5,183 bases of DNA, from contig SOKK01000045.1 in assembly GCA_004374725.1 (NCBI GenBank), positions 1 to 5,183 on the forward strand, in the 5' to 3' direction. A program made the translations under genes and the position numbers. This DNA is from Patescibacteria group bacterium. GTDB taxonomy: Bacteria; Patescibacteriota; SOKK01. This document shows positions 5,065-5,183 of this stretch, piece after piece. Each line of letters opens with the position of its first letter. Within the stretch, counting starts at the first letter, position 1. A model generated the notes under the pieces. The model did no database searches and was not told where the DNA came from. It saw only the letters and a program-made list of their open reading frames with translations.

Positions 5065-5090
5065 AAAGCCCCTTCCGAAAAAGGGGCTTT
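5065..5090. terminator. Second terminator-like hairpin
   Basis: AAAGCCCCTT (5065-5074) and AAGGGGCTTT (5081-5090) form a perfect 10-bp GC-cored stem with a 6-base loop. The T tracts after it are interrupted on both strands (ATTTCTT rightwards, CTATTTG leftwards). It could back up the ssrA terminator, or end a leftward gene entering from the right edge. Confidence 0.6.
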
Positions 5091-5124
5091 ATTTCTTGAT
5101 TCCCTTAAGAAGCACTAGGCAGGC

Positions 5125-5183
5125 ATGTCAGTAACAAGTTCAAGTAAGACCCAGCAGACCCGAACTGCTCGAACCTTACCACC
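5125..5183 (+). CDS. Possible start of an unidentified gene (partial, very uncertain)
   Basis: From the ATG at 5125 the frame stays open to the window end. It gives 19 residues rich in Ser, Thr, Gln and Arg (MSVTSSSKTQQTRTARTLP) with no recognisable domain. It begins 35 bp after the second terminator. No promoter is visible and AGGCAGG before the ATG is a poor Shine-Dalgarno match. Two leftward frames also stay open from the edge, to stops at 5107 and 5117, and would fit a gene converging on ssrA. Sequence to the right is needed to choose. Confidence 0.22.
   Translation, partial: MSVTSSSKTQQTRTARTLP

Noticed and set aside
4920..5183. Integrated element using the ssrA 3' end as attachment site
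   Set aside because: No second copy of the tmRNA 3' end and no integrase gene are seen in the sequence available to the right.

Overview
The window looks like a chromosomal piece of a Candidate Phyla Radiation bacterium (Patescibacteria, possibly Microgenomates-like). This is inferred, not proven. The hints are moderately AT-rich DNA, almost no Shine-Dalgarno sequences before the starts, a large peptide-binding protein held by an uncleaved N-terminal membrane anchor, and short palindromic or A-rich repeats in nearly every intergenic gap. One of these repeats, when translated, reads CLPTGRQA, a string I associate with CPR assemblies. The standard code fits: TGA acts as a stop and is not needed as a sense codon.

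Left part, mostly minus strand (1-3506). Reading leftwards, the order is rpmB (ribosomal protein L28, 3321-3506), a membrane-anchored family 5 solute-binding protein (1463-3226), ftsX (455-1375), a bidirectional terminator (370-403), and the first 35 codons of a secreted protein (1-107) with its own consensus promoter (197-225). The gap 108-454 is the most interesting non-coding stretch. Two TTGACA promoters stand back to back there. The rightward one fires into about 125 bases that hold no ORF, can fold into two mutually exclusive hairpins, and end at an intrinsic terminator. I read it as a candidate small RNA of unknown family.

Right part, plus strand (3507-5183). A near-perfect sigma70-type promoter (3532-3560) leads through a 230-base leader full of repeats into a site-2 protease (M50 family, 3800-4444). 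Two bases after its stop lies a 110-bp palindromic REP/MITE-like element (4447-4556). Next comes ssrA, the tmRNA (4565-4956), complete with acceptor stem, T-arm, encoded CCA, four recognisable pseudoknots and a 22-residue tag reading frame that ends in APVVA. It is followed by a strong intrinsic terminator (5001-5054), a second terminator-like hairpin (5065-5090) and about 80 bases at the edge that may hold the start of another gene.

Functionally the window is mostly housekeeping: translation (L28), ribosome rescue (tmRNA), membrane proteolysis (M50), and division or cell-wall remodelling (FtsX, perhaps with the secreted protein after it). The peptide-binding protein has no transporter permease or ATPase beside it here, and ftsX has no ftsE beside it. 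I found no CRISPR array, phage gene, transposase or defence system. The undescribed candidates are the 279-403 RNA and the repeat elements that supply or adjoin gene ends.
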